In this document: one piece after another, positions 19,257 to 19,703 of the stretch
Numbering within the stretch: the first letter of the stretch is position 1
Layout: the number at the start of each line of letters is the position of its first letter
Assembly: GCA_001953115.1 (NCBI GenBank)
Contig: LSSL01000348.1
Location: forward strand, 1-19,703
Reading direction: 5' to 3'
DNA from: Smittium mucronatum
Taxonomy: Eukaryota > Kickxellomycota > Harpellomycetes > Harpellales > Legeriomycetaceae
DNA length: 19,703 nt
Program-made: the position numbers and the translations under genes
Notes under the pieces: generated by a model
Told to the model about the DNA's origin: nothing
The model's input: the letters and a program-made list of their open reading frames with translations, nothing else
Databases searched by the model: none

Positions 19257-19703
19257 AAATAAATCACCATATATTTTATAAGATTTCTTAGACATTCAAT
19301 TTCGATATTTTTTGTCATAATTTTTATTTTTCAAAAAAAAGAAAAGGATTTGTATTTTCATTTATAGACTATTTGTTTTCCTTTCTTTTAAAAACGTAAT
19401 AATCAATTTAACGAATTTTTATCAATTTTATTTCCATTTTAATCTACTCAATTATTATTATGGATTTGATTTAATATATGAAAGAAATTAAGTCCCTATT
19501 AGCATCGAATAATTCAAATTTTTACAATTTATTATTAATTCAAAAAATAGTGCAGTTTTTTTGAAATTGGGTATTTATAAATATAATAAAAGGTTTTCAA
19601 GATTTAAGAATAAATTTTTAGCATTTCTTGATAATTATGTGTCTGTTTCGTAAATAATGAACCTAAATGGTTAATGAGTTGTAAATAGCGGTTTCATACA
19701 AAA
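19257..19703. other. AT-rich right end, nothing identified
   Basis: Dense stops on both strands and A/T runs up to the window end. No partial gene running off the edge can be supported. Confidence 0.45.

Noticed and set aside
1..19703. CRISPR array or phage-defence system
   Set aside because: No regularly spaced repeats, no cas-like or nuclease frames, and no intact gene of any kind.
1..19703. tRNA or rRNA genes
   Set aside because: TTCGAAT/TTCAAAT words (for example near 8046 and 13615) lack a matching acceptor stem and D/anticodon arms; no rRNA-like conserved blocks were seen.
1..19703. Mitochondrial or plastid genome segment
   Set aside because: An organellar segment of 20 kb should show rRNA, cox, cob or ribosomal protein frames under some code; none is visible, and transposase debris points to nuclear DNA.

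Overview
The window is 19.7 kb of very AT-rich DNA (roughly 80% A+T on lines sampled by eye). I found no intact protein-coding gene, no tRNA, no rRNA and no CRISPR array. It is not simple random-looking filler: many stretches of one reading frame keep coding-like composition (Gly, Asp, Glu, Pro, Ala, Trp and Cys well above what 80% AT DNA gives) while being broken by in-frame stops and frameshifts. The best reading is a graveyard of dead mobile elements and other dead coding sequence in a eukaryotic genome under strong AT mutation pressure.

The clearest element is a decayed Mutator-like (MULE) transposase on the minus strand (about 7098 down to 5702). It still shows an N-terminal FLYWCH-type zinc-finger remnant, a GGKFKEG motif where the family has DGTFK, a HLYQSVYRK motif, a LIGISFVPIEV motif and an Asn-Asn C-terminal motif, spread over several frames. 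A second candidate is a decayed ISXO2/IS1595-like transposase on the plus strand (about 16155-16843). A plus-strand stretch at 3301-3576 has weak Ty3/gypsy-like signatures. Other plus-strand relics (94-330, 2655-2861, 8181-8739, 9074-9549, 11539-12612, 16965-17500, 18181-18665) and one minus-strand relic (14410-14720) look coding but could not be named. Around 13841-14150 a diverged direct repeat of about 177 bp survives. Between these lie long AT-only stretches.

Organism: MULE and ISXO2-like transposase debris, extreme AT content, and gene-free AT-rich DNA together fit a microsporidian with an expanded AT-rich genome (Edhazardia or Nosema/Vairimorpha type), but this is inference; an anaerobic fungus, a ciliate germline segment or another AT-rich protist cannot be excluded. 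The in-frame stops include TGA as well as TAA/TAG, and frameshifts are present, which argues for decay over a reassigned genetic code.

Other structure: three perfect inverted repeats with 10-11 bp stems and 4-nt loops, a run of 12 C, an (AT)10 tract, a (TTA)6 tract and a C-free G-rich patch near the right end. No functional system or operon is supported; the genes do not work together in any visible way because none appears alive.
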